A stretch of 24,180 nucleotides of DNA, taken from the NCBI GenBank assembly GCA_018398765.1, contig JAHBMJ010001799.1, positions 1,706 to 25,885 of the forward strand, read 5' to 3'. The stretch comes from Chromera velia (lineage: Eukaryota > Sar > Chromeraceae). The translations under genes and the position numbers were made by a program. The first letter of the stretch is position 1. The number at the start of each line of letters is the position of its first letter. This document shows positions 1 through 9,906 of the stretch, one piece after another. The notes beneath the pieces are model-generated. The model did no database searches. It was not told the DNA's origin and was given only the letters and a program-made list of their open reading frames with translations.

Positions 1-208
1 CCCCCCACCCCACCCCAAGTCCTTCCCTCCCCTGCTCGTTCTCTGACTGTCTGGTGACTCACTCATGTAGAAAACTCGGAACAGAGGGAGGATAGCCGAC
101 GGTCCGAATGGGCACGTACCGACGTGAGCACGCACAGGAAGAAAGACCGCTCAAGTAGAAGCCCTTGCTTTCGTTCTCGTTGTCTCCTGCTCTCTGTTCT
201 GAATGCAG
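1..208 (+). other. Probable intron or upstream region of gene A
   Basis: The first bases are a C/A-rich low-complexity stretch. A pyrimidine-rich run leads to a CTGAATGCAG acceptor ending at 208, and the same ten bases form the next acceptor of gene A at 858-867. I therefore read this part as intron and gene A as continuing left of the window. A frame open from base 58 could instead extend the exon upstream, but it has no ATG before base 280. Confidence 0.35.
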
Positions 209-1419
209 CAAGACACGGAGGAGCAGGCCGAGCCAAAAACTCCAGCCAGCATTTCACAGAGCCCCATTTCTCTGCTGGAATGCTGGGGGATGGGGAGAGG
301 GAGAAGGGGGAGGGGGGGGTGGCGGTTGGAGATGTGTTCGGGACTGTAAATTTGGGGCCTGACGTGTCGGACCGAGACACGCGAGCCGCTGTTGAGGAGA
401 TGGAGAGAGCACTGAACAGACAGGGAAGAGACTACTGGCCTATCCCAGTTCGGGTAAGTCCATGTCTGTTTTTAAGATATTTTTTCCTCTGTCTCTCTGC
501 CTGTCCCCTTCCTGGTTCTCTCTTTCTTCTGTCTTTCTGCATTCCATCTGCCGTCCTCCCTGTCCTGGCTGTTTGCCTTTCCTTCATATCTACAAGTACG
601 GGAGAGAGAGGAAGAGGGCAGGCGATGGACAGGGAAAGAGAAGAAGGACAAGCCTGTTTGCTGTCTTTTTTCAAGAGTCTGTCTGACCACATGCGAATTA
701 ATGTGTTCTATTGAGAGACAAGATGGAATGTGCCCTAACCTCTCACCGCACCTCTCACTTTCTCTCTCTCTCTCCGCTCCATTCACTCTTCAGTCTCTGG
801 GAGAGGCGGTTTCAAAAACTTTAAATGTATTTGTAACTGTGATTTGTTGCCGTCAAACTGAATGCAGACGCCTGTCAAAGGCCCCCCCCTGATTTCACTC
901 CCTGCCGCCAGTGCAAGTCCCAACTCCTTCGGGGGGCGGAAGCGCTACTTTCGGAAGGGGGCCCAGAGACAGGACGGTGAGGTGTCGTCGAACGTTAGTG
1001 ACTCGACGATTTATGAGGCACTCAAAGACGACAAGAAGAAGGAGAAGAAGGGTCACCTCACAGACAGGGAAGATGCGCTTTCCCGTTTTTGGAGTTTTGA
1101 CCCCTCAGCTGCTTTTGCGAATATGTTTTCTTCCTCCAACGGTCCAGGGGAAGACGAAACGAAAACGAGTGGAAGTAGAAGCAGCGGGAGCGATGAAGGG
1201 AGTGGAGAGGGAACAAGAAGAGAAAGGGACAAACCCGAGAGAGGGAAATCACGATCCTATCTCCAGGCAAGAATGGGAAAGGTGACAGAGGAAGGATCTT
1301 TGGACATTGGCACCTCGACACTCAGAATCCCATGGCCCATGCCGGTCTGTCTGTCTGTATGTCTGTCTGTCTGTATGTCTGTCTGTATGTCTGTCTGTCT
1401 GTCTGTCTGTCTGTCAGTG

Positions 1420-1454
<35 letters not shown>

Positions 1455-1727
1455 ATGTCTGTCTGTCTGTCTGTCTGTATGTCTGTATGTCAGTGTGTCT
1501 GTCTGTATGTCTGTCTGTATGTCTGTCTCTCTGTCTGTCTGTATGTCAGTGTGTCTGTATGTCTGTCTGTCTGTCTGTCTGTCTGTATGTCAGTGTGTCT
1601 GTCTGTCTGTATGTCTGTCTGTCTGTATGTCTGTCTGTCTGTATGTCTGTCTGTCTGTCTGTCTGTGTGTGTGTCTGTCTGTCTGTCTGTCTGTCTGTAT
1701 GTATGTCAGTGTGTCTGTCTGTCTGTA

Positions 1728-1762
<35 letters not shown>

Positions 1763-4700
1763 ATGTCAGTGTGTCTGTCTGTATGTCTGTCTGTATGTCT
1801 GTCTGTCTGTCTGTCTGTATGTCAGTGTGTCTGTCTGTATGTCTGTCTGTATGTATGTCTGTCTGTCTGTCTGTCTGTCTGTATGTCAGTGTGTCTGTCT
1901 GTCTGTATGTCAGTGTGTCTGTCTGTCTGTATGTCTGTCTGTCTGTATGTCTGTCTGTCAGTGTGTCTGAATGAGTGTCTGTGTGGCAATGCGGTGCATT
2001 GTTCTTTTTGTTTTCTTCAATCTTTCCTCACATTGATGTTCCGAGTGCATTGGCGCTTTACTCTCCATCCACCCCTGCCGTTCTTTTTTTTCTTCCATTA
2101 CACCAGGCAGAAAGAACTGTTGGACCGGTCTTTTCTTTCCACCTTTTCTGTTCTGCTGGATCTCTCCGCAACGAGTGACATGGTGCTGATGAGCTTTCTC
2201 TCTCGCGTTCATTGAATGTGATGGGATCGCAAGGGGAAGACTGAAAAAAGTTGTTTTCCAAAACTCTTGTCCGCTTGGGTTTTGCAACAGACAAAAGAGT
2301 TCGTGAAAGTGGAACAAAGGCATCTAGCTATCAAGCTTTTCTTCCCTCCTCCCATTCCCGTCCGTTTGCAGAAAGAGGGCGACGAGGAGATTCCCCTCCC
2401 CTCATATCTTCCACTGGAGAGAGACAGGACCGGCCTCCAGATCCAGAGAGAACAGAGGAGCAGGCACAAAGAGAAGGACGAACAGTCTAGCCAGAGAACT
2501 TCCCTCCTCGCCGCGGAGCTTCTGTTGGAGAAGCGCCGAGAACTGAAGACAAGAACGGGAGGAGAAGCAGAGGCATTCCCACACAGTCGAATAGTTCAAC
2601 CTTCGGATTCCTCAGAACACAACCTTCACATTGCGCGAAGATCAGGAAGTGACATGAGACACAGAGGCGTTGCCTCCTCCTCTGGTTCTTCCTCTGCCTC
2701 TCCAGCCTCTCCCGTCCTTCTGGAAGTTGAGCGAAGGAGGAATGAGGCGCTCTTCTTCACTCTGCCCACGCATGCGGCAGCTGACAGGAAAGCAGAAGAT
2801 AGACGAGAGATCGAACGTCAGTCAAAGACAGAAATAAAGAGAGACGAAGAGACACTCAGAGCCTCACAGTCTGTCTCACAAAAACCTATGTGCAAAAAAT
2901 GTCCTCTTTTCATGCTTCGTCTTTATTCTCTTTCTATTTGCTTGAACGAATCCATCCTGAACCCCGAAGAAGGTTTCTTGCCGACATTCTTGCTATCTCT
3001 GTGCCGCCCCTTGCCCAATCTGTTTGACTGCGTGCAGCTGCGTACTCCGACACACCTCTGCCCTACTCATCGACTGAGCTGAAGGCTGTGCTTCGAGCAG
3101 CTGTGGAGGCTGCTGCGGAAGTGGAGTCTGAAGAATCCTCAGAGGCACAGCAGGGGGGGGAACAAGAGGAGACGCGCTTTCCCTCCGTTCCCTTCTTTTC
3201 AACTGCAGCTTCACAGGAGGACCCACTGAGACGGTCACAGGAGAGGAAGAGTGGCAGTGTGCACAGCAATTGCAGAGGCGGACTGTGGCCATTCAACAGT
3301 GGTCGCAACGACGTTTCGCAACCTATCAGCAACCAGCGCACTGACATTTCTCGACCTATCAGCAATAATAGAAGTGACATTTCTAGACCCATCAGCAACA
3401 ACCGAAGTGACATTTCTAGACCCATCAGCAATAATCGAAGTGACATTTCTAGACCCATCAGTAACAATCGCCGAGACACACCGATACCCTCAGCTCACGT
3501 CTCCTTCACCCCGCTCCTTTCCCCCTCCTTTTCCACTCCCTTCTCCCCACCCAATTCCCTTCACCGGCTGCCTGAGCGTGAGGCTGGGGTAGGAGGTGGA
3601 TCGCCCAAAGGAAAAGAGACGGCGAAGGGCGAGCCGGTTGTCTCAAGAGAGACTGAAAACAGCAACGCTGAGTGGGACCTTTCCGTAGAGGATCTAGAGG
3701 ACGTCCAGCCAGTGCACAGAAAGATGGTCGAGAGGGCAGCCTTCGTCCATAGGGGCGCATCGGGTCTCGGGTCAGTCTCCTCTTCCGACAAGTCAGTTAG
3801 TCAGTTACCCAGACAGTCAGTCAGTCAGTCAGTCAGTCAGTCAGTCGGCCAGCCTGAAATCAGCTGTTGCTTGTTTGCTTGTTCGTACAAATAGATCTGT
3901 CCACCGATGGAGCAATCTAGCCTTCGCTTCCGCTGTGAATGCTGCCACCGCTGCTGCGAATGCATAGAAAGAAAAAAACAAATTTGGAAGTGTATCGCTG
4001 GATGTATACAAAAAACTTTGTGTCTGCAGCATGGGAGGCGCCTCTTCAATCCTCAGAGAAGGAAACAAGATTGACCTTCCTTCTCTTCCCTCCGTATCCC
4101 CTCCCTCCTCTTCCGTGTGGTCTGTCGGCTCCCACTCCTCTGGCCAGCCCTCCTCCCCACACGAGGGCGCTGCTTTCGGTCTGGGAATCCACAGCGGGAG
4201 AGCCCCACTCGATCCCCCCAACGCCCCCCTCTACAAAATGCCAGCGCCAGCGCTCCCACCTGCGCAGGCATCCAGAGGATCCCCGGCCGAGAGAGCCAGT
4301 GCCTGGGCCATGCGAACGCGCCCCCCTCCCCCCGCAGCTGTAGACGAACCCTGCCCGTGTCCCTGCCCTGCCGATGACATTTCAGTCGAGACGCCCCCCG
4401 ATCCTGTTCCCCCCCCTGTGTCAACCAATCGACGCATCCCCCCTCAGCAGAGACTTTCCTCTCACACACCTACCCCCCATGCGCCCTCCACACGCCTGAC
4501 TGGAAGGGAGAAGACACCACCGACAGTAAGAGGAACAAGAGTAGGACGAGCGGAGCCTCAACCGCAAAGAAGCCCTCGAGACTTGCACTACCCAAACCAC
4601 TCACAAGATCGACATCATCACCGACATCGGCAGCAGCAGCCGACTTGGTGGACCTCCTTTCTGAGGGGTGTCGGGGTGGGCGTTGCTTCGTGATGCGATG

Positions 4701-5114
4701 GTTTCCCTTTTCCCTTCTTTGCACAGAAAAGGGGGGGGGAGTATGCAGCAACAAAAAGTCAAAATCAATTTTTCAATCATTCTTCCAAGTTGCGTCATTG
4801 AAGGAGATGAAGTGCCATTTGCAACAGCCCGACAGTCTGACAGAGAAAACTAGGGGGAGTCTCGGGCCACACGGTCAGTAGCACGTCGAATGGAGAAGGG
4901 GGGAGAGCGAGTGAGAGAGAGCTGCGTACGTAAGAGTTTATGGGGGGCGGGGGAGCACGGGGGGGGGGAGAAAGAAAGCCTCGACGTGCCTGAATTGTCT
5001 ATTTCAGGGAGACGAGCGGTGATCAGCTGGCACGGAGATATCAAGGCTCCACTATTCGATGTTGAACGGATCAAAACTCGTTCGAGGGTAGTGAACTTGC
5101 GGTTAAAAAAATAA
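209..5114 (+). CDS. Gene A: intron-rich gene for a large disordered protein, 5' end probably outside the window
   Basis: I do not recognise the product. Proposed exons are 209-453, 868-1281, 2291-2816, 3038-3770, 4030 to about 4675, 4727-4873 and 5008-5114 (stop TAA). Splice phases agree: 453/868 phase 0, 1281/2291 phase 0, 2816/3038 phase 1, 3770/4030 phase 2, 4873/5008 phase 1. Donors are GTAAGT (454), GTGACA (1282) and GTCAGT (2817, 3771, 4874). The product would be roughly 900-960 residues, hydrophilic, rich in Ser, Pro, Arg and Glu, with no transmembrane segment or known domain. An 11-residue repeat is encoded at 3310-3474. Two weak points remain. In 2291-2816 another frame also reads as protein-like. 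Between about 4440 and 4540 the likely frame moves by one near a C run, so there is either a short intron or a homopolymer error. The 4676-4726 intron is optional, since the frame stays open through it. Confidence 0.55.
1343..1970 (+). repeat. (CTGT)n microsatellite in an intron of gene A
   Basis: About 630 bases are almost entirely CTGT units, broken at intervals by TGTATGT and by GTCAGTGTGTCTG variants that recur many times and give a higher-order pattern. A tetranucleotide unit without stops leaves every frame open, which creates artificial Cys-Leu-Ser-Val ORFs. It lies inside the intron I place at 1282-2290. Confidence 0.95.
3310..3474 (+). repeat. Five 33-bp tandem repeats coding for an 11-residue motif
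   Basis: Five contiguous 33-bp units begin at 3310, 3343, 3376, 3409 and 3442. They encode D-[I/V]-S-[R/Q]-P-I-S-N-[N/Q]-R-x. The first copy is the most divergent ([11 protein letters not shown]) and the central three are identical as protein, though they differ at silent sites. The repeat keeps the gene A frame. No function is known to me; its spacing and Arg/Ser content suggest a flexible binding segment, which is inference. Confidence 0.93.
3788..3848 (+). repeat. (CAGT)n microsatellite just inside a gene A intron
   Basis: CAGT/GTCAGT units begin about 17 bases after the proposed GTCAGT donor at 3771. The repeat unit therefore reproduces the donor hexamer many times downstream of the splice site. 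Confidence 0.85.
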
Positions 5115-6108
5115 CGCACACTAGTCGGAATTTTAAAGACAGCGACTCAATTGTCTAACCAAGACAGTCGAGGAAAAAAGAAGCTGCCTAGAATTGGGTG
5201 TTCCTGTGTGTGCGCGCTGATCACTTTGACCTTTGACTATGCCAAATTCAAGGATGCCCAAAAAGACAACAATAACTGAATTCATTATAAATTTGATACC
5301 TGTCACACGATGGCACAATAGAAATCTTTCTGATTCTTTCATGATATGGAAATTGGGAATTAAAAATTGTATAACTAAAATTATGACTTTAATTGTCATG
5401 ATAGATTCAGACTTATCAGTTAGTGTCTGAGTTAGTATAAAATAAAATAGTATCATAATTTTATTAAAGTACGTGTCTTGTCTTAGGCTTAGTCAGGCTG
5501 TATGTATATAACTTTTAAAAGTAACTTAAAGAATTTTGTTTAATGTTTTCAACCTTCAGTTCTGTATTAAAAACTAAACAACGAATGTTTTTATTGATAT
5601 AAAAAAATATACGTAGTATGTTTATTATTCTGGATCATTAGCAAAGTTGATTCTATAAAGTTAACTATTTTATTCAACATATTTTGATCTAGACGATAGT
5701 CTAAACGTGAACTTGCTGTGAACTTCGCCGCCAAAAGCTCGTCACCTAGCTTGTCACGCGTTAGGTAAATGAAACTTTCTAGGAAACTTTAATGAGTATC
5801 TACCTGGTGGTTATCATCTAGTATAGTATGTCTTGTATAGACAAGTGAATACAAGTGACAATGACACAGTATGTGGTTTTATACTTGTAAGTGCCTTAAA
5901 ATGCTCTACATAATACGACTTCCGCCGCGGTGGCCACGGTAGCTATACATATAGGTCGTTGCAGCTCGCGGCCCCCGTCTGACATTATCCCCGGCCCACG
6001 CCTCCCGCGCCGCAGGAAATATGCCTACAGGGCCGCCGCGGCTGCGGTACGTACATGCATGGAATTGATCTACGTACGAAAAGGTGGTGCATGCATAATA
6101 TGTACAGG
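5115..6108. other. Intergenic: AT-rich spacer, then a GC-rich patch
   Basis: No convincing coding sequence. About 5220-5900 is strongly AT-rich, sharply unlike the adjoining exons. From about 5920 to 6060 the sequence becomes GC-rich with CCGCCGCGG-type words, then leads into the foldback element at 6109. It probably holds the 3' untranslated end of gene A. Confidence 0.6.
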
Positions 6109-6480
6109 ATACACCCAACCAGTTGGGTAAGTACCTCGGGGGGCCATTTAGGGAAGTCGGCCACAATTTGATTGATGCAAACAACAGGGGCTTAGGCATG
6201 TCTTGCTTGCAATGGTAAGTGGCAGGGGGTACGGTAAAGCATGTAAAATATGCTTTTTAGGACCGCGCATACATGTACACATGGTATATGCAACATTACA
6301 ACTCCGTGCGAGTTACTTGAGGGGCACGTATTATGAGGAACGAAGTAATTAATCAATGTGATCGCGGCTCCATGCAAATTGTTTGAGACGCATATTTTGG
6401 AATCAGGGCGACACGGTGATAAACAGACAGACACCGACCCACCCCCAAAAAATGAAAAAATGCGTTATGCGAATGCGTGT

Positions 6481-6536
6481 GATCTGAGGGCCTCTCGGCT
6501 GATCTCAGCAGAGCTGAGCTGCCGCCCGAGGCGATA
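6481..6536 (-). repeat. Inverted copy of the 68-bp unit inside element 1
   Basis: This stretch is the reverse complement of the 68-bp tandem unit that starts 33 bp further on. The two can pair into a long stem. It shares the CTCAGC...GCTGAG core and the CGCCTCGGG end of the unit. Confidence 0.8.
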
Positions 6537-6568
6537 TGAATTGTATGATCGACCAAGCCGAGTGCAGA

Positions 6569-6772
6569 TCGCCTCGGGGGGCAGCTTAGCTTTGCTGAGA
6601 TCAGCTGAAAGGCCCTGATATCGCGTGATCACTCTATCGCCTCGGGGGGCAGCTCAGCTTTGCTGAGATCAGCCGAGAGGCCCTGATATCGCGCGATCAC
6701 TCTATCGCCTCGGGGGACAGCTCAGCTTTGCTGAGATCAGCCAAGAGGCCCTGATATCACGCGATCACTCTG
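6569..6772 (+). repeat. Three contiguous 68-bp tandem repeats in element 1
   Basis: Units start at 6569, 6637 and 6705 with only a few substitutions. Each begins TCGCCTCGGGGG, contains a small hairpin (CTCAGC, TTT, GCTGAG) and ends with a CGCGATCACTCT-type block. Units abut with no spacers, so this is not a CRISPR array. Confidence 0.93.
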
Positions 6773-7000
6773 TTTTTTTGGGGGGGGAGATCGATGTCAC
6801 CGCTTGGTTAATTCGTGGAATTAATTCGTAGAATCAATTAAGGTGAGTCAATATACATTTCGCCTCGGAGGGCAGATCAGCCCGGCCCGGGGGCCCTGAG
6901 AGAGCATGCACTTGCATAAACATGCACGGTCGAGACGTCATGCATGTAAATTCAAACCACTGATGCCCCCCGAGGCACTCACCCAACTGGTTGGGTGTAT

Positions 7001-7151
7001 CACGTATTAATATATACGTCTGTCAGACTGCATGTAAGTGTTGTTCCGTTCGTCGTTCCATTCATGCAGCCTTCAATGACCTCCTTCCGCTCTTCACCGT
7101 GCGAACCCGCACCGTCTTCATGGCTTAATTCTGTTTCACGGCCCGATTCTG
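7001..7151 (+). promoter_or_regulatory. Presumed promoter and 5' leader of gene B
   Basis: Only 151 bp separate the end of element 1 from the gene B start codon. It includes TATTAATATATA near 7006. Position alone makes it the promoter candidate; no defined core-promoter motif can be proven. Part of the control region may therefore come from the mobile element. Confidence 0.3.
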
Positions 7152-9164
7152 ATGTGTAGCTCAGTACCCCTTGTTCTGCAAGTGCTGCGTCACCCGCTTG
7201 CAGGCGCCTTGCTGTTGGACCTGCTGTCTTCGGAGGCGTCCGCAGTTGTACTGTCCATCTGCAAGGAATTCAAGCAAAAGTTGCTTTCTTTGAGACCGAC
7301 ATGCAGAAGAGTCACCAAAATCTCAGAGGAGATTATGCGTCCGCTGAGTCTCCCCTTGGTCCTCTGGATTTTTGACTTACCTGAGGCACCTCAAACCGAA
7401 GCAGTGCTCCGAGCGAGTGCTGCCGCTGCCGCCGATCCTGAGCTTTTCGACAAGCTCGCAGCGTCTGTGCCCGTCTGCGCCGTGGATCCTCTTCAGGAAG
7501 GGGGGGAATGGAGTGAGCACGAGATTCGGTGTGCGTCGAATTTACTCGCCTTGTGTGACGGGGCTCTATCTGGCGGGAAGTTGGGAACATTTCGATGGAG
7601 CATGGACAGAATTCCGAGGGGTGAGAGGGCTACCGCCGTCTGTGTGTCAGGCGGGGTGCACTTCTTCACTACCTGGAACAAGAAGGCGTTGAAAAAAGGA
7701 TTTTGGGAGGTCAGAAGGGCGGTGATCGAAGTCATGAAGCGACACGCAGCAGCAAAAGTGATTACCCTTGGATTCCAAGTTCCCTCCGAGGCACTCCCCT
7801 CTCTGTCTCGATTTCCACGCACGGAGCTGGAAGCTGCAGATCTGACTGTCTGCATGGGGGGGCGGAACGACTGTCACTTGCGGGACGGCCCTGCCTTTCA
7901 GCTTTGGCTGAGTTGCTTGAAGGGGGATCTAGAGGCTGTTACAGAGTTTCTGTCGTCGAATGCGCTCCCTTCCCTGGAGGGACACAGCCTTTCGATCCCT
8001 CCCGAGGAAAAGGAGGGAGTCGATGCGGGAGTGCTGGGGGCAGCGCTGATGGAGGCAGCCGCTGCCGGGGGACACTCAGAACTCGTGAAGAGAGTGTTTG
8101 AGAAAATCGAAAAACACTTCGACCGCGAATCGCAGAAACATGCCGCGATGGCAAACATCCTGAAGCTGCGGTCCTCGACTGTGTTGACTGCCGTTGCTGA
8201 GCAGGGAGACTTTGAGCTCCTCGAATGGCTCTGCGAACACCCTGCAGGGTTGATTCATGGGGGACCGAGTCCCTTGATGGAGGCGATCAGGGAGAGCAGT
8301 GATCGTGTCGGCTTGTTGAAGCTACTAGACTCCCGTGGTCTGTCAGAGAAATGGGGGATGAATTTGGGGAGGGTGTTGGAGAATGCAGTATTGGGATACT
8401 CCAGAAAAGCAGACCTGGCTTTTCTGGAATTTCTAGACTCGAGGAGAACGTCTGATCCGAAACCCGTTTTCTGTTCTTCCCACATGTATCAGATCACTAG
8501 ACAGGCACATAACTGGGACGCGCTCCGGTTCCTCATGACCAGAGACCCCCCCTGTCCCTTCTACTCCAATGACCCCTTTCATCAGCTTCCCCCCGAACTT
8601 CGTGACCTGGTCTTCGAACTTGTCAGAACAGTGGGAGAGTGTCCCTGGGCAGACTTGCCAACTGTCCCCGAGAACCTCGAAGCTCCCCTCCGTGAGCACA
8701 TTCGCAGTACGTGTGCGGCCGTCACGCTGGAAGAGGTGATGTTCCCAGTCTCGATTTTTGGCGATGTGGAGGTCTCGATTCTGCACCCTGCAAGCTGGCT
8801 GCCTCCGAAGGTGAGCCCTCATTTCAAGGTTTTCAAATGGATTGTCGAGAAGGGGGGGGAAGAGGTGAGTGCCTCGATGGTGGAATCCTTCAAGACGATC
8901 AGACAGACAGGAAACGCTGATGAGAGCGGCAGAGTGGTTGACACGATTATGCAAGCCTTCTATTTCAACACCCAGATACGCCCCCCGTTTCCATGGGGTC
9001 GACCCATCATCAACCTTTTGAGACATCGGGGGTTCGAAAAAGAGAAGCGAGAGAGAGAGTTCTACAGGGAGACATTCCTGGATGTGCAGTCGTGGTGCAA
9101 AACGCACGGCATCGAGCTCAACAAATGGAATAAGCAGCTGAAACAAATAGAAGACAGAATTTAG
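7152..9164 (+). CDS. Gene B: intronless 670-residue protein with degenerate ankyrin-like repeats
   Basis: A single exon runs from ATG at 7152 to TAG at 9162. The first 45 residues form a hydrophobic helical segment that could be an F-box-like or packing region; I cannot prove it. Residues about 247-463 contain ankyrin-type helices around 247-268, 295-320, 341-363, 372-394, 407-430 and 446-463, with hallmarks such as an A/L-M-E-A-A-x-x-G-x-x-E-L-V pattern (299-312). The spacing is irregular and the turn residues are poor, so these are diverged repeats. The rest matches nothing I know. No transmembrane segment is evident. The likely role is protein-protein binding, inferred from the repeats only. 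It is convergent with gene C, separated by an AT-rich spacer. Confidence 0.8.
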   Translation: MCSSVPLVLQVLRHPLAGALLLDLLSSEASAVVLSICKEFKQKLLSLRPTCRRVTKISEEIMRPLSLPLVLWIFDLPEAPQTEAVLRASAAAAADPELFDKLAASVPVCAVDPLQEGGEWSEHEIRCASNLLALCDGALSGGKLGTFRWSMDRIPRGERATAVCVSGGVHFFTTWNKKALKKGFWEVRRAVIEVMKRHAAAKVITLGFQVPSEALPSLSRFPRTELEAADLTVCMGGRNDCHLRDGPAFQLWLSCLKGDLEAVTEFLSSNALPSLEGHSLSIPPEEKEGVDAGVLGAALMEAAAAGGHSELVKRVFEKIEKHFDRESQKHAAMANILKLRSSTVLTAVAEQGDFELLEWLCEHPAGLIHGGPSPLMEAIRESSDRVGLLKLLDSRGLSEKWGMNLGRVLENAVLGYSRKADLAFLEFLDSRRTSDPKPVFCSSHMYQITRQAHNWDALRFLMTRDPPCPFYSNDPFHQLPPELRDLVFELVRTVGECPWADLPTVPENLEAPLREHIRSTCAAVTLEEVMFPVSIFGDVEVSILHPASWLPPKVSPHFKVFKWIVEKGGEEVSASMVESFKTIRQTGNADESGRVVDTIMQAFYFNTQIRPPFPWGRPIINLLRHRGFEKEKREREFYRETFLDVQSWCKTHGIELNKWNKQLKQIEDRI

Positions 9165-9906
9165 ATTCTTCCTGCCAGTGTGCAGCTGTGCTAATTAAGA
9201 CCCTTTGAGAACTAGGCCGACAATCTGGATTCTGGAAATCTTCATGCCCGATCGAATTACACAGTGCCTATATGTAAAAAGGCCAGCCCATAAAAACATA
9301 GAGCAATATAAAATATCTAAGCAGTGCTAATTTGAGCTGCTGATTCTTTTTCTATATCATGAGAAATAATTAAGTTTTTAAAAGTTGTGGAATTTAGTGA
9401 AATGATACACTGAAATCTGGATGAGTAGATCCCATGATAAATGCCAGTATCATTATTCAATGAAAATCTACGAAATTCCACCAAATTCTATAGATAAATT
9501 CCATTAATCAAATTCCACTAAATTTTTGGCAAATTTAATCCGGTTTGAATTAAGATTGTATACTAAGGGTAGGTGGTAAGTTTTAAAGTTAACTTTGAAA
9601 CTTTACCTAGCTTTGAACAACTGCCCAAATTTAATGCGCGTAATCTACGTAAATTTTTTTTAACTTTAAAACTTTAGAGAACACCCCTAGTTACCTCTAG
9701 TATGAATTTTACACCTCAAAAAAGGGTGCATGTCTACTCGCTGTACAGGCTGGCACAACTGTGCATCTTGCATAATTATTTAGAAAACCATCTAGAAAAT
9801 TATTGTGTGAGTATCATATCTAAATAACATAAACGGTGGATGCATGGTTAATGCGCCAGTTCATGCGGCTGTACGATTCTTTTCGGCTGATTCCTCATGT
9901 GAGAAA
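9165..9906. other. AT-rich convergent spacer between genes B and C
   Basis: No coding sequence. It is strongly AT-rich and should contain the 3' ends of both genes. It includes a small foldback at 9562-9691 and the perfect palindrome AAAGTTAACTTT near 9585. Confidence 0.6.
9562..9691. mobile_element. Small MITE-like foldback, about 130 bp
   Basis: The ends are imperfect inverted repeats of about 30 bp, starting ACTAAGGGT on the left and ending ACCCCTAGT on the right, and sharing an AAGTTTTAAAGTT block. The interior is AT-rich and non-coding. No clear target-site duplication is visible, so mobility is inferred. Confidence 0.45.

Larger units (their letters stand above)
6109..7000. mobile_element. 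Foldback DNA element 1 (non-autonomous, MITE-like), 892 bp
   Basis: The ends at 6109-6144 and 6965-7000 are inverted copies of each other with about two mismatches in 36 bp. Each contains a near-palindrome, ACCCAAC and GTTGGGT around a 2-base centre, followed inward by a CCTCGGGG block. There is no coding capacity. The interior holds a 3 x 68-bp tandem and an inverted copy of the same unit. I see no convincing target-site duplication; only AT/AT adjoins the ends. Its left half matches the second element near 21520-22160 in reverse orientation, supporting a mobile family. Superfamily unknown. Confidence 0.8.

Noticed and set aside
1307-1974. Long Cys-Leu-Ser-Val reading frames on the plus strand
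   Set aside because: They come from the CTGT microsatellite, which has no stop in any frame; the array is intronic.
3063-3479. Minus-strand repetitive Leu/Met-rich frame
   Set aside because: It is the antisense shadow of the 33-bp coding repeats of gene A, whose forward frame fits the splice phases.
6481-6772. Possible CRISPR-like array
   Set aside because: The units abut directly without spacers, one copy is inverted, and the context is a eukaryotic foldback element.
8433-9146. 237-codon minus-strand frame opposite gene B
   Set aside because: It overlaps the intact gene B frame entirely and shows no recognisable domain.
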